Notes under the pieces: generated by a model
What the model saw: only the letters and a program-made list of their open reading frames with translations
Told to the model about the DNA's origin: nothing
Database searches by the model: none
Assembly (NCBI GenBank): GCA_900769345.1
Contig: CAAGGJ010000091.1
Coordinates: 1 to 14,958 of the forward strand
Direction of reading: 5' to 3'
DNA length: 14,958 nucleotides
From: Bacteroidales bacterium
Lineage (GTDB): Bacteria > Bacteroidota > Bacteroidia > Bacteroidales > Muribaculaceae
In this document: positions 12,424-14,958 of the stretch, in pieces
Numbering within the stretch: position 1 is the stretch's first letter
How the letters are laid out: each line of letters opens with the position of its first letter
Program-made: the position numbers and the translations under genes

Positions 12424-13881
12424 TTAATAGGTATATTCGGCAGCTGAGTCAACGGCAACTGTATCAACTTCATAATATTCAGAAACGGTATCTACTGCTA
12501 CAGAATCCGTAGCCATAACATCATATTCTGAATGATTACTATTAATGGACATAATACTAACTATGAAAGTGCTTATAATGATAATAATCGCAAATATGAG
12601 AATAACTTTGTGATTGCCATTATCTTTATCTTTAGATTTATCTTTATCTTGATTGTTATTTGACCCGGTTATCTTTATCTCGCTTAATTTGCGTTGTGCC
12701 TCAATATGTCCCTGCTCTGAAGCTTTGCGATACCATTCTGTGGCTCTATAAATGTCCTTATTGATGCCTATGCCATAATAGTAACAATTTCCGAGTTGAT
12801 ATTGCGCTTCTTTTTGTCCTTGCTCCGCTGCTTTATCAAAGTATTTTACAGCTTCTGAGTATTTATTTGATTTATATAATAATCTTCCTTTCTGATATAG
12901 GTCTTCAGGATTATCGCTTTCTTCAGGTAGTATCTGATTACTACTCTCAAGGTTAATAATTGTCACTTCGTCATCTTCATTCGCCGGTGCAGGCTTAGGA
13001 ATAGGCGGAACAGTTACTTTCAATCCTGTAACGAACAAGGAAGCGCTTTGCGTACGCTCTTTCTTGCGACTTTTCATGGCGTTGCAAATCACGGTTATAG
13101 CTTTCTGGCTCACGCCTTTGGCTTTCAGTTCGTCGACAGGCATGCCATCTTCATAAACATCACTTGCGCTCGGTGGTGTTTTGCCGGTTAGCAACTTGAA
13201 GAAAGTTGCTCCGAGGGCGTAGATATCGGTTTGTGGCGAAAATTCGCCTACGCCGCCTTTTTTGTATTGCTCCATTGGCGCATAACCTTCGCTGATGCCT
13301 ACCGGAGTGGTGCTGGTCTGCTGTCCGCCGGCATCATACTGCTTCGAAAGTCCGAAATCTATCAACACCGACTCGTTTTTGCGGTTAATCATAATATTAG
13401 CCGGCTTGATGTCGAGGTGGTTCATCTTTCGCTCGTGGATATAGGCGAGCGCTTCGGCGGCTTGAATGATATAGCGAGTAGCTTCAGCCTCAGGAATAGT
13501 GCCACTACGCTTAATCATATCGCCCAACGATTCGCCGTCGATATAGTCCATCACATAATACGCCGTGCCGTTTTCCTCGAAAATATCATATATGCGAACT
13601 ATGCCCGGATGATCGAATTTCGCAATATTTCGTGCTTCTTTGAGGAATTTTTCACGAAATCGGTTCACGGTTTTGCGGCTCGATTCGGTGCCAAGCGTTA
13701 TATGGCTCGTTACTTCACTGCGCTCGCAGAAGTCTTTCATAAAGAACTCCTTTATAGCCACTTTGCGCTCGAGCATAGTCTGCTCCGCCAAGTAGGTGAT
13801 GCCAAACCCTCCTTGGCCGAGCACGCTGATTATTTTATACTTCCCACTTTGCAGCGTGGTGCCTGTTTTTAATTTCTGCAT
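12424..13881 (-). CDS. Membrane-anchored Ser/Thr protein kinase with Sel1 repeats
   Basis: This is a 485-residue Hanks-type kinase. The catalytic domain covers about residues 14-290: glycine loop GQGGFG (22-27), VAIK with Lys44, helix-C Glu82, HLDIKPANI with catalytic Asp157, DFG (175-177), and APMEQY in place of APE. HLD rather than HRD makes it a non-RD kinase, so activation-loop phosphorylation may not be needed. A linker with DDEVTIINLE (303-312) leads to two Sel1/TPR-type repeats (about 324-402), a Lys/Asp-rich stretch, one membrane segment (about 425-446), and a short outer tail with a repeated VAVD-(T/S) motif. The kinase should face the cytoplasm. It lies 40 bp downstream of the FGE-type gene and upstream of the PP2C and FHA genes, so it is the likely writer of this circuit. 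Confidence 0.93.
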   Translation of the reverse strand: MQKLKTGTTLQSGKYKIISVLGQGGFGITYLAEQTMLERKVAIKEFFMKDFCERSEVTSHITLGTESSRKTVNRFREKFLKEARNIAKFDHPGIVRIYDIFEENGTAYYVMDYIDGESLGDMIKRSGTIPEAEATRYIIQAAEALAYIHERKMNHLDIKPANIMINRKNESVLIDFGLSKQYDAGGQQTSTTPVGISEGYAPMEQYKKGGVGEFSPQTDIYALGATFFKLLTGKTPPSASDVYEDGMPVDELKAKGVSQKAITVICNAMKSRKKERTQSASLFVTGLKVTVPPIPKPAPANEDDEVTIINLESSNQILPEESDNPEDLYQKGRLLYKSNKYSEAVKYFDKAAEQGQKEAQYQLGNCYYYGIGINKDIYRATEWYRKASEQGHIEAQRKLSEIKITGSNNNQDKDKSKDKDNGNHKVILIFAIIIIISTFIVSIMSINSNHSEYDVMATDSVAVDTVSEYYEVDTVAVDSAAEYTY

Positions 13882-13921
13882 ATTTAAGATTTAGTTGTTA
13901 ACAAAAGATGGATAATTATTA

Positions 13922-14958
13922 TTACTCTGAAAGGCAAAGGCGGAAGCCTATTTCGATGCTGTAGCTATTAAGGTCGAAGCTGCTACGGGCCGATGAACGA
14001 CATAACCTTGCATTGTACATCCAGCTTCCGCCACGGTCCACACGGCGATAGCCATCACTTGCCCCTTTAGGATTAACCTGTGCATTGCTGCTACTATAGT
14101 TGCTGTACCAATCACTACACCACTCCCATACATTGCCGCTCATATCATAGATGCCAAGTTCGTTGGGACTTTTAGTGCCTACCTCATGTGTCTTGCCATC
14201 GGAAACACCGCTATACCAAGCCACGTCGTCGATATTGTCGCTACCGCTATACTTATAGCCACGACTCTTACTGCCTCCACGAGCTGCATATTCCCATTCG
14301 GCTTCGGTGGGCAAACGGAAATTCTTGCCTGTAGATGCATTTAATTTCTTAATAAACTCTTGGCAATCGTTCCAGGAGACCTGTTCCACCGGTAGTCTTT
14401 CTCTTTTATTATAGCTTGGATTCTTGCCCATCACTGCCACCCAAAGCGCTTGAGTAACTTCGGTCTTGCCTATAAAGTAGTCTGATACGGTCACTTGATG
14501 CGCCGGCTTCTCATAATCCAAAGCATCCGCACCTTGCTCACTCGTTGCGCCCATTGTGAATGTGCCGCCTTCAACGGCCACCATCTCGAACGGCACACCA
14601 TTTACAGTATAAATATCTACTTGGTTATCATTAATCCAGATACTTTTCACTTCCGAAGAAGCAATTGTATCCTCCACTTGCTCATCAGAAATATTAGATT
14701 TACATGATTTTAACATCGAATTAGCCGCCACTACTGCAATAGCAATGCCAATTACCGCAAGCACTGCCCATAGTATATTCTTATTACGCCTTTTGCGCTC
14801 TTCCTCTTGCCTTTTGCGCTTGACTTCTTCTGCCTTTTGCTCGGCTGCGGCTTTTTCTTCGGCTACGCGCTGCGATTCTGCCTCTTTTTGGCGTTTTTCT
14901 TCTTCGGTTTTTTGCGTCTCGGCGGTCAATACGGTGACTTCATCGTCTTTTTTATCAA
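13922..14958 (-). CDS. Membrane protein with periplasmic SUMF1/FGE-type domain (5' end cut; probable kinase fusion)
   Basis: The frame is open to the right edge, so the start is outside the window; the internal TTG at 14929 is not a convincing start. The visible 345 codons begin with DKKDDEVTVL, then a Lys/Glu-rich coiled coil of about 45 residues, one membrane segment (ILWAVLAVIGIAIAVVAA) and a complete SUMF1/FGE-sulfatase-type domain. Its landmarks are VEGGTFTMGA, DYFIGKTEVTQALW, RLPTEAEWEYAARGG, MSGNVWEWCSDW and a final RGGSWMYNARLC to IGFRLC stretch. The DDEVTV motif matches the segment just after the catalytic domain in the neighbouring kinase, so the missing N-terminus is probably another kinase domain. 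The outer domain keeps only one of the two catalytic cysteines of true formylglycine-generating enzymes, so a sensing or binding role is more likely than catalysis. Confidence 0.85.
   Translation of the reverse strand, partial: DKKDDEVTVLTAETQKTEEEKRQKEAESQRVAEEKAAAEQKAEEVKRKRQEEERKRRNKNILWAVLAVIGIAIAVVAANSMLKSCKSNISDEQVEDTIASSEVKSIWINDNQVDIYTVNGVPFEMVAVEGGTFTMGATSEQGADALDYEKPAHQVTVSDYFIGKTEVTQALWVAVMGKNPSYNKRERLPVEQVSWNDCQEFIKKLNASTGKNFRLPTEAEWEYAARGGSKSRGYKYSGSDNIDDVAWYSGVSDGKTHEVGTKSPNELGIYDMSGNVWEWCSDWYSNYSSSNAQVNPKGASDGYRRVDRGGSWMYNARLCRSSARSSFDLNSYSIEIGFRLCLSE

Noticed and set aside
13231..13872. Plus-strand open frame of 213 codons opposite the kinase domain
   Set aside because: It is antisense to intact kinase motifs; the open frame reflects codon bias of the real gene.
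14927..14929. TTG at 14929 as the true start of the FGE-type protein
   Set aside because: The frame continues upstream to the window edge through DKKDDEVTV, which matches the neighbouring kinase linker, so the gene extends further.
8663..14958. Type VI secretion regulatory cluster (PpkA/PppA/Fha)
   Set aside because: The kinase, phosphatase and FHA trio fits, but no secretion structural gene is in the window and the LytTR, acidic and zinc-ribbon proteins are not typical of it. It cannot be excluded beyond 14958.
13922..14958. Variable protein of a diversity-generating retroelement
   Set aside because: FGE-type domains can serve as such targets, but no reverse transcriptase or template repeat is visible.

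Overview
The window looks like chromosomal DNA from a member of the Bacteroidales, probably a gut or host-associated species. The evidence is the repeated TAnnTTTG-type minus-7 promoter boxes, a secreted GH29/GH2 glycosidase pair, a secreted FISUMP/FG-GAP protein, and a membrane-bound AraC-type regulator. No RNA gene, insertion sequence, CRISPR array or integrase was recognised. The genus cannot be named from the sequence alone.

The left part (1-2465, minus strand) is a secreted protein whose C-terminus runs off the left edge. It has a signal peptide, a module resembling a T9SS sorting domain, a FISUMP-like domain and FG-GAP repeats. A 457-bp divergent regulatory region (2466-2922) follows, with a compact set of direct and inverted 9-15-bp repeats. 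Next, on the plus strand, is a regulator with about seven membrane segments and a C-terminal AraC HTH (2923-4077). After it come a GH29 alpha-L-fucosidase (4305-5906) and a GH2 beta-galactosidase (5967-8519), probably one transcript ending at a strong hairpin terminator (8554-8620). These two enzymes would remove fucose and galactose from host-type glycans in the periplasm or at the surface.

The right part (8663-14958, minus strand) is a tightly packed Ser/Thr phosphorylation locus. In transcription order it holds: a membrane protein with a periplasmic SUMF1/FGE-type domain whose start lies beyond the right edge (probably a kinase fusion); a membrane-anchored Ser/Thr kinase with Sel1 repeats; an acidic protein with a glycine-rich segment and calcium-loop-like motifs; a zinc-ribbon FHA protein; a PP2C phosphatase; a stand-alone LytTR DNA-binding protein; and a second FHA protein with two membrane segments and a C-terminal zinc ribbon. 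The last four genes overlap or nearly touch.

The set reads as a complete circuit: membrane sensor kinases, an eraser phosphatase, phosphothreonine readers and a DNA-binding output. A 9-bp direct repeat with 21-bp periodicity, the geometry used by LytTR proteins, sits upstream of an internal promoter within the locus. This locus is the best candidate in the window for an undescribed system.
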